Shown here in pieces: positions 1-5,080 of a stretch of 8,313 nucleotides of DNA. The position numbers and the translations under genes are program-made. Under the pieces are notes generated by a model, which worked only from the letters and a program-made list of their open reading frames with translations, was not told where the DNA came from and made no database searches. Origin of the DNA: CAIZLB01 sp039795875. Its GTDB lineage: Bacteria > Patescibacteriota > Minisyncoccia > Phycocordibacterales > CAIZLB01. Position 1 is the stretch's first letter. The number at the start of each line of letters is the position of its first letter. The stretch is from NCBI GenBank assembly GCA_039795875.1, contig JBDKKY010000024.1, positions 1 to 8,313 on the forward strand, written 5' to 3'.

Positions 1-1
1 T

Positions 2-727
2 TTTTTGATTAACAAAGGATACAACCCAATGATTGTGCCATCACTCGTTCGACGTGAGACACTGCTGGGAACTGGATACATTCCACAAGGAGAAGAAGAT
101 CTATACAAGACACAAGACGGAGAATACTTGGCAGGAACTGGTGAAGTAGCCACTATGAGTTATTATGCTGGTGAAGTTCTGGAGAAAAAAGATTTACCAA
201 AAAAGATTATTGCTTTTTCTCCATGTTTCAGACGAGAGGCGGGAAGTCATAGTAAAGATACAAAGGGTCTGATCCGTGTGCATGAATTTTTTAAACTCGA
301 ACAAGTTATTCTTTGTGAAGCAAGTCATGGCATGTCTGTAGATTTCCATGAAGAACTATTAAAAAATACTGAAGAATTGATGCAATCACTCAACCTTCCA
401 TATCGCGTACTTCTTATGTGTACAGCTGATATCGGTCTTGGTCATGTTAAAAAATATGACGTTGAGGCCTGGGTTCCAAGTCAGAACACATATCGAGAAA
501 CTCATTCTGCTTCATATTTCCATGATTTCCAAACACGACGACTTAACATTCGATATCGAGATGAAGAAGGGAAAATGCGATTTGTGCACTCATTGAACAA
601 TACCGCTATCGCCACACCGCGAATCCTAGTCCCACTTATTGAAAATAATCAGCAAGCCGACGGAAGCATTGTGGTTCCTGAAGTTTTAGTTCCTTACATG
701 AATGGCATTAAAATCATCAAACAATAG
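2..727 (+). CDS. serS: Seryl-tRNA synthetase, C-terminal catalytic part (5' end outside the window)
   Basis: Charges tRNA-Ser with serine in the cytoplasm (class II aminoacyl-tRNA synthetase). The visible 241 codons cover most of the catalytic core. I see the LVRRETLLGTGYIP stretch, the GTGEV loop in the position of the TxE serine-binding motif, motif 2 (FSPCFRREAG followed by KDTKGLIRVHEFFKLEQ), DFQTRR, and motif 3 (HSLNNTAIATPRILVPLIENN), ending in the typical DGSIVVPEVLVPYM. Motif 3 has LNN where most family members have LNG. The N-terminal tRNA-binding coiled coil and the start lie upstream; the reading frame is open to the window edge, so the TTG at 5 is internal and not a start. The last 26 bases overlap the next gene, implying translational coupling. 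Identification is secure from motif order. Confidence 0.97.
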   Translation, partial: FLINKGYNPMIVPSLVRRETLLGTGYIPQGEEDLYKTQDGEYLAGTGEVATMSYYAGEVLEKKDLPKKIIAFSPCFRREAGSHSKDTKGLIRVHEFFKLEQVILCEASHGMSVDFHEELLKNTEELMQSLNLPYRVLLMCTADIGLGHVKKYDVEAWVPSQNTYRETHSASYFHDFQTRRLNIRYRDEEGKMRFVHSLNNTAIATPRILVPLIENNQQADGSIVVPEVLVPYMNGIKIIKQ

Positions 728-1463
728 AATAATCTCCGGCGTTCGACAAAAACGAGCCAGAAGAAAATTTCTGACTTGGATTTTGACTATTGTAGTGATC
801 GCGGGAGTTATATATCTCATATATGGCGAACCTCTGCGCATATCGGCTATGAATATAGAAGGCAACAAACATACTAGTACAGAAGATATTGCCAAGATTG
901 AACGAGAATACCTAGAGGCTCACCGTTTCTTTATTTTGCCTCAAAATAATATTGTATTTTTCTCAAGTCGCAAATTTAAACGAGCGGTGATGGAACAGGT
1001 TCCGGGTGTGGCGAGTATAGAACTTGATGGCATGAAAAACATCGTCGTGAAGATCTCAGACCGAAGAGCGACTGGGATCTGGTGTAATGATACTCTGCTA
1101 GAGGAGTGTTATTTCTTTGATGATACTGGTGTGGTGTTTAAGAAAAGTTTTGATTTTATCGGCTATGTATTTGCCAAATGGTATGGAGTCGGAATGACAA
1201 CACAGATAGGGGAGACGGTTGGATGTGTGCCGGCTTGTACCAATCAAAAATACATTCCTTTTTTACTCGCTCATAAAATAGAATCAATTGAATACGGAGT
1301 GGACACACAAAGACTACAAAGCCTGAATAATTACGTCATCAAAGCCTCAAATAACGCCACCACGACCATGAATCACATGAAAACCTTGGAGCTTAAAAAG
1401 GTCAATCTGACCCAGATTCAATACGTTGATGTCCGCTTTCCTCATAAGATTTACTATAAATAA
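702..1463 (+). CDS. ftsQ: FtsQ/DivIB-like cell division protein with POTRA domain
   Basis: Predicted bitopic membrane protein of the divisome, linking early and late division proteins outside the membrane. The 253-residue protein has a short basic cytoplasmic tail (RQKRARRK, about residues 15-22), one transmembrane helix (about 23-42), then a POTRA-like segment (ISAMNIEGNKHTSTEDI to VVKISDRRATGIW, about 47-127) and the FtsQ beta-domain signature YFFDDTGVVFK (137-147). It ends in IQYVDVRFPHKIYYK, the usual FtsQ closing strand. Cys128 and Cys136 flank the domain junction. The start is the ATG at 702, immediately after an in-frame TGA (699-701); no Shine-Dalgarno is visible and it lies inside serS, so it is probably translated by coupling. 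It is not next to other division genes here. Family call is from fold signatures; sequence identity in this family is always low. Confidence 0.8.
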   Translation: MALKSSNNRIISGVRQKRARRKFLTWILTIVVIAGVIYLIYGEPLRISAMNIEGNKHTSTEDIAKIEREYLEAHRFFILPQNNIVFFSSRKFKRAVMEQVPGVASIELDGMKNIVVKISDRRATGIWCNDTLLEECYFFDDTGVVFKKSFDFIGYVFAKWYGVGMTTQIGETVGCVPACTNQKYIPFLLAHKIESIEYGVDTQRLQSLNNYVIKASNNATTTMNHMKTLELKKVNLTQIQYVDVRFPHKIYYK

Positions 1464-1478
1464 CTTCTGTGATATTGT
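1450..1478 (+). promoter_or_regulatory. Putative promoter of the tRNA-Glu gene
   Basis: TTTACT (1450-1455) and TATTGT (1473-1478) are 17 bases apart, and TGA directly precedes the -10, giving an extended -10. Transcription would begin near 1485, about six bases before the mature tRNA 5' end. The -35 overlaps the last codons of ftsQ. Both hexamers are imperfect, so this is a modest call. Confidence 0.35.
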
Positions 1479-1490
1479 GTTGAGTAATAA

Positions 1491-1565
1491 GGCCCTATCG
1501 TCTAACGGTTAGGACAGCAGGTTCTCAATCTGCTAATGGGAGTTCGATTCTCCCTGGGGTCACCA
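1491..1565 (+). tRNA. tRNA-Glu (anticodon CUC), CCA encoded
   Basis: Complete cloverleaf read by eye. The acceptor GGCCCTA (1491-1497) pairs with TGGGGTC (1555-1561), followed by discriminator A and an encoded CCA (1563-1565). The D arm is the Glu-type GTCTAACGGTTAGGAC. The anticodon stem GCAGG/TCTGC encloses loop TTCTCAA with anticodon CTC at 1524-1526, reading GAG. The T arm is GGGAG-TTCGATT-CTCCC. The CUC anticodon implies that another Glu tRNA (UUC) should exist elsewhere for GAA. A small inverted repeat (TCGAG, CA, CTCGA at 1580-1591) lies just downstream but lacks a T run. I see no gene between 1566 and 1677. Confidence 0.95.
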
Positions 1566-1677
1566 ATTAGAGAACTGGTTCGAGCACTCGAGAAGGGTTG
1601 AAATGCTAAATTAGAAACATTAAAAATAACCTTGCAGGGTAATAAACCAAGGGGTTCTATCTGCTGAACGTTCACAA

Positions 1678-1706
1678 TTGACATATCCTGTACTGGGTGT
1701 TATATA
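1678..1706 (+). promoter_or_regulatory. Consensus-like sigma-70 promoter of the GC-rich gene
   Basis: A perfect -35 TTGACA (1678-1683), a 17-base spacer and TATATA (1701-1706) make the most canonical promoter in the window. The predicted start near 1713 gives a leader of about 60 bases before the ATG at 1774, in contrast to the leaderless genes nearby. Confidence 0.7.
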
Positions 1707-1720
1707 TTATTCAAGTCCGC

Positions 1721-1732
1721 CGCCGTACGGCG
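1721..1732 (+). repeat. Perfect 12-bp palindrome in the 5' leader (operator or hairpin candidate)
   Basis: CGCCGTACGGCG is its own reverse complement and sits about 8 bases after the predicted transcription start. It is a plausible site for a dimeric DNA-binding protein. As RNA it would only form a hairpin with a strained short loop. The sequence GTAC recurs just after it (1733-1736 region), so GTAC also flanks GGC. Function is inferred from position only. Confidence 0.4.
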
Positions 1733-1773
1733 TACTTACTCACGTACTCTTAACATCCAACCACATCCCAAAC

Positions 1774-2304
1774 ATGCCTGCACTCCAGAGAAAAAAACAG
1801 GGCCACAAGAATCAACGGCATAAGCGAAAGCTCCGCCCGCCCGTATTCACCATCTTCGTTGAGGAATTCGAAGTTCCATGCCTCCTTGCCGCCGTTGCAC
1901 GTTGTGGTGGGTACGATCAGAAATTCGGGGCCGAAGTTAGCATCTCGACCCGCAGCCTGGACGCTGATGGCTTCGTCGTACACAACGAAAGGCTAGTCGA
2001 ACGTATCCAGTGGAAATTTGCCCTGGATAATGAGACCGGCAAGGGTCGGCTGCTCGACGGCAGTGTCGTGTGGAAAGCATCCTGTGAAGAATTGGCCGCC
2101 GGTGTTGCCAACGTCGTCGCCTCCCTGGTCCATCCGAACAGGCTGGCCGCCATGCAGGTCAAGGTCTTCAACGAACTTGGCCACGTGACGCTCGACTGGA
2201 CAGCCGGGGACCAGATTCCTCCGTTCCCACGTCGTGCAACCAAACAAGAGATCAAAGACACCAAGAAAAAGAACGAACAGCAGGGTTTCCATAGCCCGTG
2301 CTGA
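1774..2304 (+). CDS. GC-rich gene, unknown function; weak resemblance to the PTPS/QueD (T-fold) family
   Basis: Predicted 176-residue soluble protein. I chose the ATG at 1774 because translation from 1678 would begin inside the promoter; no clear Shine-Dalgarno is visible. It has a basic N-terminus (QRKKQGHKNQRHKRKLR, about 5-21), then VFTIFVEEFEV, a segment SLDADGFVVHNERLVERIQ, an acidic helix SCEELAAGVANVVASLV and a strand LAAMQVKVFNELGHVTLDW, and a basic, glutamine-rich tail. The order of the middle segments recalls 6-pyruvoyl-tetrahydropterin synthase/QueD proteins, but the zinc-binding HGH is absent (around CGGYDQKFGAEV), so an enzymatic role of that kind is doubtful; this is a guess. 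Base composition is unlike the neighbours: the line 2101-2160 is 40/60 G+C against 21/60 for 2761-2820. It has its own promoter and terminator, as a self-contained cassette would. Confidence 0.75.
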   Translation: MPALQRKKQGHKNQRHKRKLRPPVFTIFVEEFEVPCLLAAVARCGGYDQKFGAEVSISTRSLDADGFVVHNERLVERIQWKFALDNETGKGRLLDGSVVWKASCEELAAGVANVVASLVHPNRLAAMQVKVFNELGHVTLDWTAGDQIPPFPRRATKQEIKDTKKKNEQQGFHSPC

Positions 2305-2337
2305 TCGTCTGGCCCGAAGTACCACAACACTTCAAAA

Positions 2338-2380
2338 CCCTCACATCCTGAAAAAGGCTCTGTGGGGGATTTTATTTTGA
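2338..2380 (+). terminator. Rho-independent terminator of the GC-rich gene
   Basis: CCCTCACA (2338-2345) pairs with TGTGGGGG (2361-2368), with one T-G wobble and possible inner CCT/AGG pairing, followed by the T-rich tail ATTTTATTTT (2369-2378). The tail abuts the -10 region of the next gene, so terminator and promoter are fused. Confidence 0.65.
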
Positions 2381-2386
2381 TATAAT
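2378..2386 (+). promoter_or_regulatory. Extended -10 promoter, predicted leaderless start
   Basis: TGA then TATAAT (2381-2386), with no recognisable -35. Seven bases separate the box from the ATG at 2394, so transcription should start at or next to that A. The same TTTTATTTTGATATA string occurs before the -10 at 4055. Confidence 0.65.
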
Positions 2387-2393
2387 GACAACT

Positions 2394-2882
2394 ATGTTTT
2401 CAGACAAAACTATAAAAGCCTTAAAATGGATCATAACTTTATTAAACAGTAAAAATATACCCTATCAAATATCGGGAGGTTTTGCGGCGAAAGTGTATGG
2501 CTCTACTAGAGAGCTAAATGATATCGATATCGAGATACCAGAAGATAGATTTAAAGACATTATGTTAGAAGCCAAACCTTACATCGTTGAGGAGTTTCAA
2601 CATCATAAAAATGACAAATGGGATTGCATGACAATGGTTTTAGAGTACGAAGGTCAGATCATCGATCTCAGTGGCGCCTATGAAGCAAAGGTAAGTAATA
2701 AAGAGAGAACGGAATGGATTGAAATCCCAGCTGATTTTTCAAAAGTAAATAAAGTTGAAGTTGCTGGTATGGAAATTAACGTAGCTGGTCCAGAAGATAT
2801 GATTGACTATAAACAGTATTTAGACGGTGATCATCAGCTTGATGATATCGAAGCGGTAAAGAAATACGTCGCGAAAAAATAA
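2394..2882 (+). CDS. Small nucleotidyltransferase-fold protein
   Basis: Predicted 162-residue protein of the polymerase-beta-like nucleotidyltransferase superfamily, closest in style to stand-alone aminoglycoside-adenylyltransferase/AbiEii-type domains that move a nucleotide onto a small molecule, RNA or protein. The core signature is present: GGFAAKVYGSTRELNDIDIEI has the GG (28-29), GS (36-37) and metal-binding Asp43/Asp45, with a third acidic residue likely Asp91 in GQIIDLSG. The C-terminal PEDMIDYKQYLDGDHQLDDIEAV is typical of this group. An ATG at 2385 would give three extra residues, but it lies within the -10 box, so the 2394 ATG is preferred. No HEPN or other antitoxin-like partner is adjacent. 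Substrate unknown. Confidence 0.8.
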   Translation: MFSDKTIKALKWIITLLNSKNIPYQISGGFAAKVYGSTRELNDIDIEIPEDRFKDIMLEAKPYIVEEFQHHKNDKWDCMTMVLEYEGQIIDLSGAYEAKVSNKERTEWIEIPADFSKVNKVEVAGMEINVAGPEDMIDYKQYLDGDHQLDDIEAVKKYVAKK

Positions 2883-2910
2883 AATCTTACAGAAGGCCAA
2901 TAAATCAAAG

Positions 2911-2940
2911 ACCGTTCCCTTGCGAGAACGGTTCTTTAAT
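2911..2940 (+). terminator. Rho-independent terminator
   Basis: Perfect 7-bp stem ACCGTTC (2911-2917) with GAACGGT (2926-2932), an 8-base loop, and tail TCTTTAAT. It ends the nucleotidyltransferase gene, 28 bases after its stop. The stem sequence resembles the ACCGTCC hairpin at 3595-3622. Confidence 0.75.
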
Positions 2941-2953
2941 TCACCATATGTAG

Positions 2954-2989
2954 TATATTCTCCCAATACACAAAGTCAAATGATATAAT
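2954..2989 (+). promoter_or_regulatory. Extended -10 promoter with shared upstream module
   Basis: TATATTC (2954-2960), ten bases, CAAAGTCAAAT (2971-2981), then TGA-TATAAT (-10 at 2984-2989). The ATG at 2996 follows after six bases, which predicts a leaderless mRNA. The same module with the same ten-base spacing precedes csaA (3652-3689). Confidence 0.65.
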
Positions 2990-2995
2990 AATCCC

Positions 2996-3424
2996 ATGTC
3001 TCTCATGTCCTACGACGAATACCAAGATGTTCACCACACAACTCCATACACATTTACAATTCAATCCGGATTAAATTCTGTATACTATTTTGGAGAACGT
3101 CATTCCTTCAGTCCCACAGAAATGGATCGAGAGACCAGTGAGTGGGCTGATTTTGATTTCTCGTTAGAGGCAATGAAAAAAGTACATACAGAGTTTTTCG
3201 GCATACCTTTTGATCAGAATGACGGTCGTTTCTTTTACAATCTGATTGATCCAACTCAAAGCAAAACTATTTTTAATAAAATATCACGGATAACAAGTGA
3301 GATTCGCGATAGATATATTGTGAAAGAGATAGAAAAATATGTACACCAGGGTTATTCAGTCTTTGTACAGTATGGTGCCAGTCACGCGGTGATGCAGGAG
3401 CCGTTGTTGCGGGAGATTTTGTAG
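2996..3424 (+). CDS. Conserved hypothetical protein, probably internally deleted (TraB/ChaN-like ends)
   Basis: 142 residues, function unknown. The start YYFGERHSFSPTEMDRE and the end SVFVQYGASHAVMQEPLLREIL carry the paired histidine motifs that I associate with TraB/TIKI/ChaN-like proteins (a GxxH near each end). The segment FFYNLIDPTQSKTIFNKISR then SEIRDRYIVKEIEKYV is what I recall from longer hypothetical proteins of uncultured bacteria, which have about a hundred more residues between the first motif and this part. Here WADFDFSLEAMKKVH joins them directly, so an in-frame internal deletion is likely. Whether the product is active is unclear. The start is set by the -10 box six bases upstream; an in-frame ATG at 3008 is the alternative. 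The stop is seven bases from the minus-strand tRNA-like element. Confidence 0.7.
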   Translation: MSLMSYDEYQDVHHTTPYTFTIQSGLNSVYYFGERHSFSPTEMDRETSEWADFDFSLEAMKKVHTEFFGIPFDQNDGRFFYNLIDPTQSKTIFNKISRITSEIRDRYIVKEIEKYVHQGYSVFVQYGASHAVMQEPLLREIL

Positions 3425-3430
3425 ATTTGA

Positions 3431-3500
3431 TGGACATGATGGGGATCGAACCCACGAGCTTCAGGTGGTAAGTCTGAAGCTCCAAGCCATTGGCATGCCC
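3431..3500 (-). tRNA. Degenerate tRNA-Val(UAC)-like element, possibly a tRNA pseudogene
   Basis: Read on the minus strand, acceptor GGGCATG (3494-3500) pairs with CATGTCC (3432-3438) with one G-U, followed by A (3431). The T arm is canonical: GTGGG, TTCGATC, CCCAT (3439-3455). With a standard five-base variable loop, the anticodon loop is CTTACCA with anticodon TAC (Val), but the top pair of that stem is A-C. Pairing instead extends over nine perfect base pairs, GAGCTTCAG with CTGAAGCTC, around a nine-base loop. The D arm is shortened (CCAA, TGGC, TTGG) and positions 8-9 are missing. Total length is 70 bases and CCA is not encoded, unlike the tRNA-Glu above. A TATACT on the minus strand (3537-3542) could be its -10. 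It could be a decayed gene, or a tRNA-like RNA in its own right. Confidence 0.45.
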
Positions 3501-3531
3501 ATGACATGACACTTACCGATGTATGTCATGG
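3499..3531. repeat. 9-bp perfect inverted repeat at the 5' edge of the tRNA-like element
   Basis: CCATGACAT (3499-3507) and ATGTCATGG (3523-3531) with a 15-base loop. No T run follows on either strand, so it is unlikely to be a terminator. It touches the predicted 5' end of the minus-strand tRNA-like element. Confidence 0.6.
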
Positions 3532-3594
3532 AGATTAGTATACTCATCGAGGTTCAAGAAATTTTTAAGAAAAGATAAAAAGAATTATAAAACG
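3523..3594 (+). pseudogene. Possible 5' remnant of a RelE/YoeB-type toxin gene
   Basis: From the ATG at 3523 the frame reads MSWRLVYSSRFKKFLRKDKKN, close in style to the N-terminus of RelE-superfamily ribosome-dependent mRNA interferases (a beta strand ending in YSSRF, then a lysine-rich helix). After about 24 residues it runs into the hairpin at 3595 and the similarity stops; the frame happens to stay open into csaA. No antitoxin gene is next to it. The match is short and low in complexity, so this may be chance. Confidence 0.25.
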
Positions 3595-3623
3595 AAAAAC
3601 CGTCCTTTTCGGGACAGTTTTTC
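3595..3623 (+). terminator. Rho-independent terminator
   Basis: AAAAACCGTCC (3595-3605) pairs with GGACAGTTTTT (3612-3622) over 11 bases with one C-A mismatch, loop TTTTCG, and the T run forms the 3' arm. Which transcript it ends is unclear, since only the toxin remnant and the end of the 2996-3424 gene lie upstream on this strand. Confidence 0.65.
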
Positions 3624-3651
3624 AGGCTTCAGACTTACCACCTGCTTGTAT

Positions 3652-3689
3652 TATATTCCCAGCCCACTCAAAGTCAAATATGCTAAAAT
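3652..3689 (+). promoter_or_regulatory. Extended -10 promoter of csaA with shared upstream module
   Basis: TATATTC (3652-3658), ten bases, CAAAGTCAAAT (3669-3679), then TGC-TAAAAT (-10 at 3684-3689). The ATG at 3697 follows after seven bases. The same elements occur before the gene at 2996. Confidence 0.65.
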
Positions 3690-3696
3690 AAGTCCA

Positions 3697-4032
3697 ATGC
3701 AACCAATAACCTGGCCAGATTTTGAAAAAGTTGAATTACGGGTCGGTACCATCACCGAAGTCTTTGATTTTCCGGAGGCTCGAAAACCGGCTTACAAATT
3801 GACTATAGACTTTGGAGACTTAGGTACAAAGAAATCCAGTGCTCAGATCGTAAAACACTACGCCAAAGAACAACTGGTTGGAAAACAGGTCGTCTGTGTG
3901 ATCAATCTTCCACCAAAACAAATCGGACCATTTATCTCAGAATGTTTAACCACCGGATTTGCCGATGAAAATGGAGATGTGGTTTTGACTGAGCCCGAGA
4001 GAAAGGTTCCAAATGGAGCTAAGATGTTTTAA
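3697..4032 (+). CDS. csaA: CsaA-like tRNA-binding-domain protein
   Basis: 111 residues, the full usual length of CsaA (about 110). It is an OB-fold protein related to the C-terminal tRNA-binding domain of methionyl-tRNA synthetase; CsaA of Bacillus has been described as a homodimeric chaperone-like factor for protein export, and relatives bind tRNA. Signatures in order: FEKVELRVGTITEV (about 9-22), FPEARKPAYKLTIDFG (25-40), KKSSAQIVKHY (45-55), VVCVINLPPKQIGPFISECL (65-84) and VVLTEPERKVPNG (95-107). The frame is open upstream to 3523, but the extra 58 residues cross a terminator and the promoter and do not match the family, so the start is the ATG at 3697, seven bases after the -10. Confidence 0.93.
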   Translation: MQPITWPDFEKVELRVGTITEVFDFPEARKPAYKLTIDFGDLGTKKSSAQIVKHYAKEQLVGKQVVCVINLPPKQIGPFISECLTTGFADENGDVVLTEPERKVPNGAKMF

Positions 4033-4051
4033 GGTCGAGCACTTTTTATTT

Positions 4052-4060
4052 TGATATACT
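4052..4060 (+). promoter_or_regulatory. Extended -10 promoter, predicted leaderless start
   Basis: TGA-TATACT (-10 at 4055-4060), eight bases before the ATG at 4069. It is preceded by the same TTTTATTTTGATATA string as the promoter at 2378. It lies in the 36-base gap after csaA. Confidence 0.6.
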
Positions 4061-4068
4061 GTTCACAT

Positions 4069-4422
4069 ATGCCAAAACCAACAACGATAGCTGAATACAT
4101 CACTTCTTGTCCCAAAGACACTCAAAAGAAATTGAAAGAGTTACTGGCTATTTTGCGTTCAGCTGCACCTAACGCCATAGAAGGCATCAAATGGAGCATG
4201 CCGGCACTATCCTACAAGAGAATGCTCTTTGCTTTTGCCTTAGGTAAATATCATATTGGTCTCTATCCGACACCTTCACCGATCCGCGCATTTAAAAAAG
4301 ATCTAACAAAATACAAAACCTCTGTAGGTGCGATACAATTTCCACTTGATAAACCACTGCCAGTAGCTTTGATTAAAAAAATTGCTAAGTTTAGAGTAAA
4401 AGAAAGTTTAGAAAAAATATGA
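4069..4422 (+). CDS. DUF1801 (YdhG-like) protein
   Basis: 117 residues, the standard length for the DUF1801/YdhG family, small soluble proteins whose fold resembles that of the frataxin-like iron chaperone Fra/YdhG; the true role is not settled. Signatures: TIAEYITSCPKDTQKKLKEL (about 6-25), AAPNAIEGIKWSMPAL (33-48), FALGKYHIGLYP (57-68), FKKDLTKYKTSVGAIQFPLDKPLP (75-98) and the closing LIKKIAKFRVKE. The start is the ATG at 4069, behind the -10 box; TTG at 4051 would add six residues but overlaps that box. The stop codon overlaps the next start (ATGA at 4419-4422), so the two genes form an operon. Confidence 0.88.
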   Translation: MPKPTTIAEYITSCPKDTQKKLKELLAILRSAAPNAIEGIKWSMPALSYKRMLFAFALGKYHIGLYPTPSPIRAFKKDLTKYKTSVGAIQFPLDKPLPVALIKKIAKFRVKESLEKI

Positions 4423-5078
4423 CCACACGACAAATCATCGCTAACTTCCTCGAGCTCCAAAGCATCTACGCCTTCACTCGAAGAAAACTGATCACGGCAG
4501 ATCGATATGTCACTATCGCCCAAAAAGGACTGGTATCTCCTCGAGATTATGAAAATCAAGTTCTCCATGAATCACTGATGGAGCATGTTGGTCATTTACC
4601 CATTCTGGCTACATTTATGTATTCTCATTTGGAAAATAAAGATAAGGTTGATCTTGGCCGAGTGCTTATCATGCTTGCTATCCATGATATAGGCGAAACG
4701 ATCACTGGAGAAATATTTGCCTACACTAAAACTGATAAAGAAGAACAAGAAGAATACGAAGCTGCACTTTCCCGACTGCATCCTGACCTCATACCATATA
4801 TGAAAGAATTTGAAGCCGCAGAAAGCTGGGATGCCAAATTTGCAAAATCTATGGATTCAATGGCACCAAACATTCATGAGATGTATATGCCGAAAGTTAC
4901 CATGGCTCGTTCGGCAGCACTCGGTACAGGCGTTGATGACATCATTAAGAAAAAAAGAAAGTATATGGAGTGGGATCCCTTTCTGCTCGAGACATTTGAC
5001 CTGTTGATGGAACAGTACAGAGCGGCAATAGAAGGCAGGGAAGGATCCTTCAAGGTTGAAGGATATGACGTGGTGTAG
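4419..5078 (+). CDS. HD-domain phosphohydrolase (HD_3 / YfbR-HDDC2 type)
   Basis: 219 residues. HD-domain metalloenzymes of this group hydrolyse phosphate esters; the closest characterised ones (YfbR, HDDC2) are 5'-nucleotidases acting on deoxynucleoside monophosphates, so a nucleotide clean-up role is likely but the substrate is inferred. Metal ligands fit the H...HD...D pattern: His56 in LMEHVGH, His89-Asp90 in AIHDIGE, and Asp146 in AKSMDSMAP. The protein is largely helical. It starts inside the DUF1801 gene with a 4-bp ATGA overlap, so it should be made from the same leaderless transcript by re-initiation. The C-terminus (EGREGSFKVEGYDVV) has no recognised motif. Confidence 0.85.
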   Translation: MTTRQIIANFLELQSIYAFTRRKLITADRYVTIAQKGLVSPRDYENQVLHESLMEHVGHLPILATFMYSHLENKDKVDLGRVLIMLAIHDIGETITGEIFAYTKTDKEEQEEYEAALSRLHPDLIPYMKEFEAAESWDAKFAKSMDSMAPNIHEMYMPKVTMARSAALGTGVDDIIKKKRKYMEWDPFLLETFDLLMEQYRAAIEGREGSFKVEGYDVV

Positions 5079-5080
5079 TG

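Larger units (their letters stand above)
3462..3644. repeat. 19-bp perfect inverted repeat, arms 3462-3480 and 3626-3644
   Basis: CAGGTGGTAAGTCTGAAGC at 3462-3480 is the exact reverse complement of the sequence at 3626-3644. The first arm is the anticodon arm of the minus-strand tRNA-like element; the second lies between the terminator and promoter before csaA. Homology ends sharply on both sides, and 145 bases separate the arms. Confidence 0.85.

Noticed and set aside
1566..1677. A second tRNA behind tRNA-Glu (GGTTCGAGCACTC at 1578-1589 resembles a T loop).
   Set aside because: No acceptor, D or anticodon arm can be drawn around it. It is better seen as a small TCGAG inverted repeat.
1678..1773. 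An N-terminal extension of the GC-rich gene from 1678.
   Set aside because: It would begin with the TTG of the -35 box and read through the -10; the ATG at 1774 is the first start after the predicted transcription start.
1917..2330. Two long minus-strand open frames across the GC-rich gene (1917-2330 and 1993-2325).
   Set aside because: GC-rich coding DNA opens opposite frames. The translations are low in coherent motifs, and the promoter and terminator fit the + strand gene.
3523..3696. A 169-residue version of CsaA beginning at 3523.
   Set aside because: The extra 58 residues cross a terminator and the promoter, and do not match the CsaA family, which is about 110 residues long.
4596..4781. 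Minus-strand frames at 4596-4781, 4857-5087, 7125-7307 and 7776-8015.
   Set aside because: They lie wholly or mainly opposite well-identified or strongly supported + strand genes and carry no recognisable motifs.
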